This document shows positions 1 through 8,470 of a stretch of 64,000 nt of DNA, one piece after another (position 1 is the stretch's first letter; every line of letters begins with the position of its first letter). The notes under the pieces are model-generated. The model was given only the letters and a program-made list of their open reading frames with translations, was not told the DNA's origin and made no database searches. Location: the NCBI RefSeq assembly GCF_027924665.1, contig NZ_AP027043.1:4588001-4652000 (forward strand), written 5' to 3'. The position numbers and the translations under genes are program-made. The DNA comes from Flavobacterium sp. GSB-24. Its GTDB lineage: Bacteria; Bacteroidota; Bacteroidia; Flavobacteriales; Flavobacteriaceae.

Positions 1-291
1 TTTGGTGTAGTTTGTAACCTGATGCCTGTACAAATCAAAAAACTGGAAAAAAGTACCATCGTCTCCTGCAGGAGACATTCCAGATTGTTTTGCTTTTTCT
101 GCCAGCCAAACAGATACTTTCAACTCGTCTAAAGTACCGGCTTCGCGCCCATTAAAGTGGTCTCCCGCCATTTGGTACATATCTGTTTTAAGATCTTTTA
201 CCGTAATTGCAGAAACTAAAGGCTTTTTTACTGCTTGCGAAAAAATCACATTGCAGTATAAACTAAGTAATATAAATAACTTCTTTTTCAT
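1..291 (-). CDS. Secreted M28-like peptidase, N-terminal fragment
   Basis: This is the first 97 codons of a gene that runs off the left edge. The ATG is at 291, and the fragment opens with a cleavable signal peptide (MKKKLFILLSLYCNVIFSQ). The mature start contains GDHFNGREAGT and then SPAGDDGTFFQFFDLYR. Such segments precede the zinc-binding core in secreted M28 aminopeptidases of Bacteroidota. The catalytic residues lie outside the window, so the assignment rests on N-terminal resemblance only. The gene is divergent from the sigma-factor locus that begins at 633 and shares its upstream region, so a role in the same peptide-related pathway is possible but unproven. Confidence 0.6.
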   Translation of the reverse strand, partial: MKKKLFILLSLYCNVIFSQAVKKPLVSAITVKDLKTDMYQMAGDHFNGREAGTLDELKVSVWLAEKAKQSGMSPAGDDGTFFQFFDLYRHQVTNYTK

Positions 292-632
292 AATTAAAAT
301 CAAATTAAAGAATTAAAATAATTTTCTTGCAAAAAAAGAAGGGTCTGAAAAAAAACAAATCTATACTTTTTATAAATATCCTTCAATAAAAAATACTTTT
401 TTTATTACATTTTGTTTAATCCTCAATTAAAACAAGACTTAACCTACAATAATTTAAACACTACAATAACCTGCAATGAATCTTATGCAAAATAGAGATG
501 TTTATTTTTACAATAATTTATTATTTTCTTCAATAAAATCGTAAAACAACATTTTTGAATGCATATTCTTGATATATAATCTTTATTTGAAAAAAAATAA
601 ATAATATTGCTGAATTGATTCTTACCTAAAGC
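292..632. other. Divergent intergenic region (peptidase / sigma factor)
   Basis: This is 341 bp of very AT-rich DNA between two divergent genes. It must contain the promoters for both. I see no coding region, no strong hairpin and no exact TAnnTTTG box. The nearest match is TTTATTTG, about 45 bp before the sigma-factor ATG, with one mismatch. The ECF-type motif found at the second sigma locus is not repeated here. Confidence 0.5.
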
Positions 633-1220
633 ATGGCTCAAAATTCAAATATTGACGAAAAAAAACTTCTTCTTGAATTATCTCAAGGAAGTGAGCTTGC
701 TTTTACAAATGTGTACAATCAGTATAAAAATACTGTTTATTCTACTGCTTTTAGAATTACTAAATCAAAAATTTTATCAGAAGAAGCTGTTCAGGATATC
801 TTCTTGAAGATCTGGCAGAATCGTGAAACTTTGTCTGAAATAGACCATTTTGAAAATTATCTTTATATCATCTCGCGCAATCATTTGTTCAATTCCATTA
901 AGAAAATTGCAAGAGAAGCTACTTTAGCATCAGAAATTAATTTAAAAGAGACCGGCTTTATAGATACAGATACCTCAATTAAAGACGAGCAGTACAATAT
1001 AATTTTAAACCAGATTGTGGAACAGCTTCCTCCGCAGCAGCAGAAAGTTTATAAAATGGCTAAATTGGACGGTTTGAGTCATCAAAAAATTGGTGAAAGT
1101 TTAGGCATTTCGACTGAGACTGTAAAAAAACATATGGCGCAGGCTCTAAAATTTATACGTCTTAAAATTTCTCCGTACATGAATATGTTCATGACGTTTC
1201 TTCTATTTTTTAAATTATAG
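633..1220 (+). CDS. ECF RNA polymerase sigma factor, FecI-like (Bacteroidetes family 1)
   Basis: This 195-residue protein has the layout of an extracytoplasmic-function sigma factor. Region 2 lies at about residues 24-90 (FTNVYNQYKNTVYSTAFRI, then EEAVQDIFLKIWQNRE). Region 4, the DNA-binding helix-turn-helix, lies at about 125-180 (LPPQQQKVYKMAKLDGLSHQ, then IGISTETVKKHMAQALK motifs). The hydrophobic tail is usual in this family. Members are held inactive by a membrane FecR protein and switch on the neighbouring SusC/SusD genes when the outer-membrane transporter senses its substrate. A FecR gene starts 220 bp downstream, followed by SusC and SusD, so this sigma factor very probably controls that set. 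Confidence 0.93.
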   Translation: MAQNSNIDEKKLLLELSQGSELAFTNVYNQYKNTVYSTAFRITKSKILSEEAVQDIFLKIWQNRETLSEIDHFENYLYIISRNHLFNSIKKIAREATLASEINLKETGFIDTDTSIKDEQYNIILNQIVEQLPPQQQKVYKMAKLDGLSHQKIGESLGISTETVKKHMAQALKFIRLKISPYMNMFMTFLLFFKL

Positions 1221-1293
1221 ATTAAAGTTTTTTCTCTCAAAAAGGCCTCATTGTCTATTATTTTACCTTTTTTTTACATTTTTTTCACATTTC

Positions 1294-1327
1294 ACTACTC
1301 CCTCCCCATTTTTAAATGGTCTTTATA
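1294..1327 (+). promoter_or_regulatory. Possible ECF-type promoter before fecR
   Basis: A C-rich block (ACTACTCCC) stands out in AT-rich DNA, and 15 bases later comes GGTCTTTATA. Together they resemble a -35/-10 pair for an ECF sigma factor, about 115 bp upstream of the first fecR gene. The match to the better-supported motifs at 21.6 and 22.4 kb is loose, so this is a weak inference. Confidence 0.3.
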
Positions 1328-1440
1328 ATAAAGAGGCACATTAAACATGCCTTATCCCTAAAATCAGAAGGGCTGAAAAAAAAAAAAAAGATAACCCAAT
1401 CTATCATTTACAAACAAGTACTAATTTAATTTACTAAACA

Positions 1441-2484
1441 ATGCAGCAAAAAAAATTCGAAGAGTTATTTGAAGGCTACCTGCAGAATAATCTATCTGAT
1501 GCAGAACAGCAGCAAATGATGGAAATAATTCAGCAGGGAACCCATGATGATTTTCTAAAAGAAAAACTTCATGATATGCTGAAAAACGATTACGTTACTG
1601 AAGTAATGGATAAAAAGCAGGGAGATGATATTCTAAACTACATTTTATCTAAACCGCAAAACGAACCTAAAGTTTTAGATTTAAATCCTAAGAAAAGAAG
1701 CAGAAGAACAGTTTTGAAATTTGTATTTGCGGCTGCTAGTATTATTGCTTTGATCGCTATTGGAAATTCATTCTTTTTTACAAAAAATAATTCTCTTCCT
1801 GCCCCAGCTGTTCAACCAGAAGTTATAGCAGAAAACACTTTAATTGATTTCAGCGGTAAACAGTTGGTACACCTTCCTGATGGCAGTACGGTTCTTTTAA
1901 ATGACAACAGTAGTTTAAAATACGATCAAAATTCCTTTAACAGCAAAACTCGCGAAGTAACACTGACGGGAGAAGCTTTTTTTGACATTAAACGCAACGA
2001 AGAAAAACCTTTCATTGTACATACGGGTAAGGTACAGACTAGAGTTTTAGGTACTGCTTTTAATATCAATGCCAAAAATTCTTCAAACAATATCGAAGTT
2101 ACAGTTACCCGTGGTAAAGTTCAGGTTGGAGACACTCAAAAAGTCTATGGTGTGATTACTCCGAACCAGCAGATTAAAGTCAACAAAAACACTTTGAATT
2201 TTGAACAGAATAATATCAACGCTGCTGTTGTAACGGAGTGGAAAAGTAATTACTTGATTCTGGATGATATTAATATGACCGAAGCTGCTGCATTAATTTC
2301 TCAGAAATATAAAGTTCAGATTTTAATACAGAATGAAAAAATTAAAAACTGCAGAATAACCGCGAGTTTCTTAAATGAAGAAGATTTGGATCATGTTTTA
2401 AAAGTAATCTCAAGTGTTCTAGAAACAGAATATCATTACGACAAAGCCGGCGCTGTTATTTTAGATGGCAAAGGGTGTGAGTAA
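1441..2484 (+). CDS. FecR family anti-sigma factor
   Basis: The protein has 347 residues. The cytoplasmic N-terminus (about 1-88) binds the sigma factor. One membrane helix follows at about 90-112 (VLKFVFAAASIIALIAI). The periplasmic FecR domain lies at about 130-240, with the typical LPDGSTVLLNDNSSLKY, LTGEAFFDIKR and VLGTAFNINA segments. A C-terminal DUF4974-like domain (about 270-345) ends the protein and would contact the STN domain of the SusC partner. It lies between the sigma gene and SusC, as expected for a cell-surface signalling set. In this family, substrate binding by the SusC protein is passed through FecR to release the sigma factor. Confidence 0.93.
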   Translation: MQQKKFEELFEGYLQNNLSDAEQQQMMEIIQQGTHDDFLKEKLHDMLKNDYVTEVMDKKQGDDILNYILSKPQNEPKVLDLNPKKRSRRTVLKFVFAAASIIALIAIGNSFFFTKNNSLPAPAVQPEVIAENTLIDFSGKQLVHLPDGSTVLLNDNSSLKYDQNSFNSKTREVTLTGEAFFDIKRNEEKPFIVHTGKVQTRVLGTAFNINAKNSSNNIEVTVTRGKVQVGDTQKVYGVITPNQQIKVNKNTLNFEQNNINAAVVTEWKSNYLILDDINMTEAAALISQKYKVQILIQNEKIKNCRITASFLNEEDLDHVLKVISSVLETEYHYDKAGAVILDGKGCE

Positions 2485-2605
2485 AGAGTAAAGAATACAT
2501 AATAACTAGTAATCAGGCTGGCTAATCTCCTACTTAGAAAGCTGAGAAAAATAAATATTAACCTTAAAAAACGAAGAAAAACAACCCAAAACCAAAACTA
2601 AAAAA

Positions 2606-2631
2606 GCCATCCAGCTCCTACACCAGATGGC
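2606..2631. terminator. Hairpin between fecR and susC
   Basis: GCCATC (2606-2611) pairs with GATGGC (2626-2631), with A-tracts on the left and ATTTTT shortly after on the right. The 6-bp stem is modest. It could be a weak terminator or attenuator separating the regulatory pair from the high-expression SusC/SusD genes. Confidence 0.35.
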
Positions 2632-2680
2632 CAAGATTTTTAACAATTAATCCAGTAACCATTAAAAAACAAGCAAATTT

Positions 2681-5600
2681 ATGAAATTACGCTGTAAAAC
2701 AACCATGTTTGACAGGGAAAAGAAATCATCTTTTTTTCACTTGTCAAAAAAAACCATTATGATCATGCGAATCAGTTTATTCCACATTTTCTTACTGACC
2801 TGCGGCACTCCAATGGTATTTGCTACCGAAATGAGCGGTCAGAATTTAGAATCGATATCTGTTGATATTGAACTTCATAATCAAGACATTAAAACTTTAT
2901 TTAAGACAATAGAAAATAAAACGGGACTACTGTTTGCTTATCAGCCGCAGATCATAAAAGATTTTCCAAAAGTAACTACACCACGAGGACGCCGCAGTGT
3001 TAGTGATATTTTGAATACCGTATTTCAGGGCAGTAATTTAGTTTACAAACAAGTAGATAAAAACGTTGTCATTTATAAAAAAGAAAATCCTAAAACCACA
3101 GCATCAAAAACAGATGACAGTGAAGCCAATTACATGCTAAATGGTAAAGTGCTGGATGAAAATGGCCTGCCTCTGCCGGGTGTGTCTATTGCAGTTGTAG
3201 GAAGCAATAAACAGGGCGTTTCAGATTTTGATGGTCAGTTTTACATCGAACTGCCAGCAGGGAAACACGTGCTGAAAGTATCTTATTTAGGATATAAAAC
3301 ACAGCAGGTTACCGTTGAAAACCAAACCTCTATTACCATTAAAATGCAGCCCGATCTGGCTAAACTAGATGAAATCGTAGTGATTGGTTACGGTACAACC
3401 ACAAAAAGAACTTCAACTGGGTCTGTAGTGAAAATTACATCTGAAGATATTGAAAAACAACCGATAACCAATATTCTGCAAACGCTGCAGGGAAGAACTC
3501 CCGGCGTTTTTGTAACGCAGACTTCGGGTTACGCAGGAAGTGATATGAATATTAGTGTCCGCGGGCGAAACTTTATTGAAGGCAGTAATATTCCTCTTTA
3601 TATCGTAGATGGAGTTCCATACATTGGAGACGATATTAAACAACAGGTGCAGGATCAAAATGTGATTAGAGGAGCTCAAAAATCAACAAGTCCGCTAAAC
3701 ATCATTAATCCAAATGATATCGAAAGCATCGAAATTTTAAAAGATGCCGATGCAACGGCAATTTACGGTTCAAGAGGTGCAAACGGTGTTGTACTGATTA
3801 CGACTAAAAAAGGCAAATCTGGAAAAACTGAGTTTACCATAACTACCAACTCTGGAGTTTCGGAAGTAGCGCATATGGTCAAAACATTAGATACTCCCGC
3901 TTACCTGAACATGCTGCAGACTGCTTTGAATAATAACGGCGATGTTGCTGATGTTGGCAGTAACGGTATTGCCCTTACAGACTGGGATCCTAATGCTTAT
4001 ACAAACTGGCAGAAAAAATTAATAGGAGGAACTGCTAACTTTAATAATTATTCGGCATCTTTAAAAGGCGGGAACGAAACAACGAATTTCCTTTTGAGTG
4101 GTGCTTACCATAAAGAAACTACGGTTGTGCCTGGAGATTTTAGCTATGATAAATTCTCTACTAATTTTAATATTAATCACAGCACATTAGACAGGAGATT
4201 AAAAATTGGTGCTTCGGTAATTTTTGCTACAGATAATAATAAACTACCATTTTTTGATATCACAACATATGCGGTCGGCACTGCTCCTAACCGTCCTTTA
4301 TACAATGCAGATGGCAGCTATTATTGGTCACCAGACTATTTTAGTGATATAAATCCTCTTGCCGCTCTAGAGAAGAGAGTAGACGATAAAGGACTCAATT
4401 TAATTACCAGCTTTAATCTTCAATACGAAATTGCAAAAGGACTTTCTTTCAAAACAGATTTAGGATATGGAAGAGCTCAAATGCAGACCAAACAATTTAT
4501 GCCAGGATCGGCAGTTAATCATGTTTATGCTGAAGCAAACGGCAGTAATGTAAACTTTCAAAGATCTTATACGGTTTCAACTAATAATACCAATAATTTT
4601 ACTGTTGAGCCTCAGCTTAATTATACAACAGAATTATGGAAAGGAAACTTAACAGCACTTGTTGGAGGTTCATTGCAGAATAGAAAATCAGAGATGCCTT
4701 CTTATGTGAATTCAAATGGTTACAGCTCAGATAATTTAATTGGTAACTTAGGAACTGCAGAAAGCATTACTGCCAACAATGGAAGTGTTGAATATAAGTA
4801 CATTTCTCTTTTCAGCAGATTAAACTATAATATTCAAAACAGGTATATACTAAATGTTAACTTTAGAAGAGATGGCTCATCCCGTTTTGGAGCGAATAAT
4901 CGTTTTGGAAATTTTGGTTCTGTTGGTGCAGCCTGGGTATTTACACAGGAAAAATTCTTAAACAATCTTTCATGGTTAAGCTTTGGAAAACTACGCTCTA
5001 GTTATGGTGAAATTGGAAGCGATGCTATTGGAGATTACCAATATGCTGATACTTTTGACACTCGTACATATGGAAGCGGAAATGCCTCTATGACAGCAGC
5101 TAGAATTGCAAACCCTAACATTAGATGGGGATTAACAAAGAAATTTGAAGCGGCACTTGATTTAAGTTTCCTAAACGACCGCATTTCTTTTACGGCAGCT
5201 TATTATAAAAATACTTCGAGTAACCAATTGGTAAACTATACCCTTAGTGCACAGGCAGGTTTTACAACTTATACGGCAAATTTACCGGCTGAAGTTGAAA
5301 ATAAAGGGTGGGAATTTACCCTTGGTACAACAAATATTCATACTAAAAATTTAAACTGGTCAACTTCTTTTAATATTTCAACCAATTCTAACAAATTAGT
5401 ATCATTTTCTGGAATAGAGTTTACCAGCTACTATTCTCAATATGTTGTTGGAAAACCTTTAGGCGGCAGATATTTATACAACTTTACAGGTGTTGATGCA
5501 GATGGAATTGCTCAATTTGAAGATAAAAATGGAGACGGCAGAATCTCCAGCGGATTTGCAGAAACCGGCAGAGGAGACAGAAAATATTATGGACCAACTT

Positions 5601-6064
5601 ATCCGCAATATTATGGCGGTATCTCCAATACGATTAGCTATAAGGCTTTTACTCTTGATTTTTTATTTCAATTTGTAAAACAGGATGGTACAACTTTAAT
5701 GACGGACACCGGGGCACAACCAGGTTATCCTTACAGCACTGCAAATTTTCAAGTGGATGAGTATAATCATTATTTAGCGCAGGGAAATGTTTTAAGTTCA
5801 GGTTTTCAAGATAGTTTCTATGATTATATGGGATCAAATGCCTCAATTGTAGATGCATCGTATATAAAACTTAAAAATGTAAGTGCTTCTTACCAAATTC
5901 CTTTAGATGAGGCAACAAAGAAATATTTGCAGAGTATCCGACTTTCGATTCAAGGACAAAACTTAGTAACATTTACTAAGTATAAAGGTCTTGATCCTGA
6001 AACACAGGGATTGGCACTTCCGCCATTACGTACTATAACTTTTGGAACTCAGTTTACATTTTAA
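2681..6064 (+). CDS. SusC/RagA-family TonB-dependent outer-membrane transporter with STN signalling domain
   Basis: The 1127-residue protein starts with a long export region (signal core ISLFHIFLLTCGTPMVFA). An STN (secretin/TonB N-terminal) domain lies at about 58-115, a CarboxypepD_reg-like repeat at about 150-225 (LNGKVLDENGLPLPGVSIAV), the plug domain at about 235-370, and the 22-strand barrel to the C-terminus, which ends in FTF as outer-membrane barrels do. SusC-type proteins import oligomers such as glycans or peptides together with a SusD lipoprotein lid. The STN domain indicates that it also signals to the FecR upstream. The SusD gene starts 12 bp after its stop codon. The substrate cannot be read from sequence, but the peptidases nearby favour a peptide or protein product. 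Confidence 0.95.
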   Translation: MKLRCKTTMFDREKKSSFFHLSKKTIMIMRISLFHIFLLTCGTPMVFATEMSGQNLESISVDIELHNQDIKTLFKTIENKTGLLFAYQPQIIKDFPKVTTPRGRRSVSDILNTVFQGSNLVYKQVDKNVVIYKKENPKTTASKTDDSEANYMLNGKVLDENGLPLPGVSIAVVGSNKQGVSDFDGQFYIELPAGKHVLKVSYLGYKTQQVTVENQTSITIKMQPDLAKLDEIVVIGYGTTTKRTSTGSVVKITSEDIEKQPITNILQTLQGRTPGVFVTQTSGYAGSDMNISVRGRNFIEGSNIPLYIVDGVPYIGDDIKQQVQDQNVIRGAQKSTSPLNIINPNDIESIEILKDADATAIYGSRGANGVVLITTKKGKSGKTEFTITTNSGVSEVAHMVKTLDTPAYLNMLQTALNNNGDVADVGSNGIALTDWDPNAYTNWQKKLIGGTANFNNYSASLKGGNETTNFLLSGAYHKETTVVPGDFSYDKFSTNFNINHSTLDRRLKIGASVIFATDNNKLPFFDITTYAVGTAPNRPLYNADGSYYWSPDYFSDINPLAALEKRVDDKGLNLITSFNLQYEIAKGLSFKTDLGYGRAQMQTKQFMPGSAVNHVYAEANGSNVNFQRSYTVSTNNTNNFTVEPQLNYTTELWKGNLTALVGGSLQNRKSEMPSYVNSNGYSSDNLIGNLGTAESITANNGSVEYKYISLFSRLNYNIQNRYILNVNFRRDGSSRFGANNRFGNFGSVGAAWVFTQEKFLNNLSWLSFGKLRSSYGEIGSDAIGDYQYADTFDTRTYGSGNASMTAARIANPNIRWGLTKKFEAALDLSFLNDRISFTAAYYKNTSSNQLVNYTLSAQAGFTTYTANLPAEVENKGWEFTLGTTNIHTKNLNWSTSFNISTNSNKLVSFSGIEFTSYYSQYVVGKPLGGRYLYNFTGVDADGIAQFEDKNGDGRISSGFAETGRGDRKYYGPTYPQYYGGISNTISYKAFTLDFLFQFVKQDGTTLMTDTGAQPGYPYSTANFQVDEYNHYLAQGNVLSSGFQDSFYDYMGSNASIVDASYIKLKNVSASYQIPLDEATKKYLQSIRLSIQGQNLVTFTKYKGLDPETQGLALPPLRTITFGTQFTF

Positions 6065-6075
6065 ATCTCAAAATC

Positions 6076-7446
6076 ATGAAAAATATTTCAAATAAATATA
6101 CCTATATATTTTCATTTTTTCTTTTGCTAGGAATTACGAGCTGTGACGATGCTCTTGATGTTGATATCCCTAGTAATCAATTATCATCAGAAAATGTGTA
6201 CTCTACAGAAGCAACTGCTGAAGCCGCTGTAAACGGAATCTATCAAAGTATGGTTACAGATTTTTATTATAACAGAGTGCATTCTATTCTTGGAGAAACT
6301 GCTGATGAATTGGTGCCAGCAGCTGGTATTGCCAATGTTTACAGTTCTAATGAAATCCCAGAAACCGACGGAACTATAAATGGTAATTGGGGCGAATTAT
6401 ATAAAACTATCTATAACGCAAATAACGTAATTGAAGGAATCTCTAAAAGTACTTCTCTTAATGATGTGAAAAGCAAGCGATGGATTGCAGAAGCAAAATT
6501 TTTACGAGCGTATTGTTATTTTTATCTGACTAATCTTTGGGGAAATGTGCCTTTAGTACTGACTACAAATGTAGATGTATCTGCACTGTTGCCGCAATCT
6601 CCGCAAGAAACTGTTTATGCACAAATTTTGCTTGATTTAACAGATGCGTCAAAAGATCTTCCAACGGATTACAAAGATTATGACCAAGAAAGAATTAGAG
6701 CTACAAAATGGGCTGCAGAAACTTTATTGGCAAGGGTAAATCTTTATTTAGGAAGATGGACTGAAGCCGCTGCTCATGCCTCTACAGTAATAAACCAGAC
6801 AGGAACTTACAAAATAATTACTGATCTGGGAGATGATAACAGTCCGTTTATTGCAGACAATGATGAAGCTATATTACAGATACCTTATTTTAATGTTGAT
6901 TACACATACGAAGGATCTTCTGTATTCACAACCGGTGGTACTTTTTTGCTGAGAAAAGGCAATTCGCTCTTTGAAACTGGTGACGCCAGAAAAACAAATT
7001 GGACAATTGATATTACAAATGGAGCCGGCGTATTATTAGGTATCGCACCTTATAAATATCACAACGGATTTGGTGATTCTCCTGTAGAACGCTCTACTGT
7101 ATTAAGATTAGCAGAGCTGTATTTAATTAGAGCCGAAGCCAGAGTAAGATCAAATGATATTATAGGTGCCCAGCATGATATTAATGTTCTTAGAAATAGA
7201 GCCTTATTAAATGATACGACCTTAACAGATGTAAATCAGTTGCTAGACTTAATTGCTCTTGAAAGACAACGCGAGTTCTTTGCAGAAAACGGACATCGAT
7301 GGCTGGACCTTAAAAGAACTGGCAAACTAGATGAAACCCTCTCTGTTTTATCTGATAAAATATGGAAAACTACAGATAATTTATATCCAATACCAGAACC
7401 TGCTATTCGTTCTAATCCCTTTTTAATCCAAAATACAGGATACTAA
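6076..7446 (+). CDS. RagB/SusD-family surface lipoprotein
   Basis: This 456-residue protein has a lipoprotein signal peptide ending GITSC, so the lipidated cysteine is Cys23. It is followed by acidic residues (DDALDVD), as is common for surface-exported Bacteroidota lipoproteins. The body shows the TPR-like SusD fold, with the usual segments WIAEAKFLRAYCYFYLTNLWG and, near the end, RQREFFAENGHRWLDLKRTG. It would cap the SusC barrel encoded just upstream and bind the substrate outside the cell. At 456 residues it is slightly short for the family but complete. Confidence 0.94.
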   Translation: MKNISNKYTYIFSFFLLLGITSCDDALDVDIPSNQLSSENVYSTEATAEAAVNGIYQSMVTDFYYNRVHSILGETADELVPAAGIANVYSSNEIPETDGTINGNWGELYKTIYNANNVIEGISKSTSLNDVKSKRWIAEAKFLRAYCYFYLTNLWGNVPLVLTTNVDVSALLPQSPQETVYAQILLDLTDASKDLPTDYKDYDQERIRATKWAAETLLARVNLYLGRWTEAAAHASTVINQTGTYKIITDLGDDNSPFIADNDEAILQIPYFNVDYTYEGSSVFTTGGTFLLRKGNSLFETGDARKTNWTIDITNGAGVLLGIAPYKYHNGFGDSPVERSTVLRLAELYLIRAEARVRSNDIIGAQHDINVLRNRALLNDTTLTDVNQLLDLIALERQREFFAENGHRWLDLKRTGKLDETLSVLSDKIWKTTDNLYPIPEPAIRSNPFLIQNTGY

Positions 7447-7460
7447 AAAATTAAAAATAA

Positions 7461-7502
7461 CGCAAGAATGTACTTTCAACAAAAATACATTCTTGCGATT
7501 TT
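7461..7502 (+). terminator. Terminator-like hairpin after susD
   Basis: A perfect 12-bp stem, CGCAAGAATGTA (7461-7472) with TACATTCTTGCG (7486-7497), is followed by ATTTT. It lies between SusD and the ABC ATPase gene, which starts 10 bp later. It may partly end transcription so that the ABC genes are made at a lower level than SusC/SusD. Confidence 0.65.
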
Positions 7503-7511
7503 AAAAACACT

Positions 7512-8459
7512 ATGGAAACAACAATTGTAAGAGTTGAGGATTTGTCGCATCAATACAGTAAGGATTGGGCAATACAAAATATTAGTTTTGAAATTAAAGA
7601 AAATAGAATTTTAGGCCTTTTAGGATCTAATGGAGCTGGAAAATCAACTACAATGAATATTCTTTGCGGCGTGCTAAACCAAACCAGCGGCAATATTTTT
7701 ATTGATGGAATTAATCTAAAGGAAAACCCGGTTGAAGCCAAAAAATTAATTGGTTTTTTACCACAGACACCTCCTTTGCACTTAGATCTAACGGTAGATG
7801 AATATCTAATTCACTGTGCGGAACTGCGTCATGTAAAAAAAGAAGATTTAAAAAATGCTTTAGAGAAAGCCAAGGAACAATGCGGTATTTCACATTTCAG
7901 CCACCGATTAATTCGAAACTTATCCGGAGGTTACAGACAACGTGTAGGTATTGCTCAAGCTATTATTCACGAACCTAAATTAGTAGTTTTAGATGAACCA
8001 ACAAACGGACTTGATCCTAACCAGATTTTAGAAGTTAGAAAATTAATCAAAAAAATATCAAAAGATAAAGCCGTTATTTTCTCTTCTCATATTTTATCCG
8101 AAGTTCAGGCAACCTGCAAGGATATCAGGATGATTGAAAACGGACATATGGTTTTTGCCGATACGCTTGATGCCTTCAATAACTACATCGAAGCAGATAA
8201 ATTGACAGCTAGTTTTGAAAATCCACCGCAAGTCGAATCTTTAACAGCTATTCCAGAAGTGACAGATGCTGTTTTTCTTTCTCCTAAAAAAGTGCAGATA
8301 ACATTTGACGGAACTCAGGAAGTTGCCGAAAAAATCATTTCGTTAAGTGTTCATAACAATTGGAAATTACGTGAGATTCAATTCGAAAAAGTTTCCCTTG
8401 ATGAAATTTTTGCGCAGTTATCTAAAAAAGCGCCTTCTAAAAATTCTATTCCTTCTTAA
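7512..8459 (+). CDS. ABC transporter ATP-binding protein, GldA-like
   Basis: This 315-residue protein has every ABC ATPase motif: Walker A GSNGAGKST (about residue 37), signature LSGGYRQRVGIAQA (about 137), Walker B KLVVLDEPTNGLDP (about 156) and the switch histidine in SSHIL. The C-terminal 80 residues match the extension of ABC-2/GldA-type exporters. GldA belongs to the GldAFG complex needed for gliding in flavobacteria. This copy sits beside SusC/SusD and a peptidase, not with gliding genes, so it is more likely a paralogue with another cargo. The permease gene begins 11 bp downstream. Confidence 0.9.
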   Translation: METTIVRVEDLSHQYSKDWAIQNISFEIKENRILGLLGSNGAGKSTTMNILCGVLNQTSGNIFIDGINLKENPVEAKKLIGFLPQTPPLHLDLTVDEYLIHCAELRHVKKEDLKNALEKAKEQCGISHFSHRLIRNLSGGYRQRVGIAQAIIHEPKLVVLDEPTNGLDPNQILEVRKLIKKISKDKAVIFSSHILSEVQATCKDIRMIENGHMVFADTLDAFNNYIEADKLTASFENPPQVESLTAIPEVTDAVFLSPKKVQITFDGTQEVAEKIISLSVHNNWKLREIQFEKVSLDEIFAQLSKKAPSKNSIPS

Positions 8460-8470
8460 AAAACAAACAA

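Noticed and set aside
3413..3679. Antisense open frames inside susC, uvrA, katG, M16 and other genes
   Set aside because: They lie on the opposite strand or in other frames of well-supported genes, have no recognisable domains, and are shadows of codon bias.
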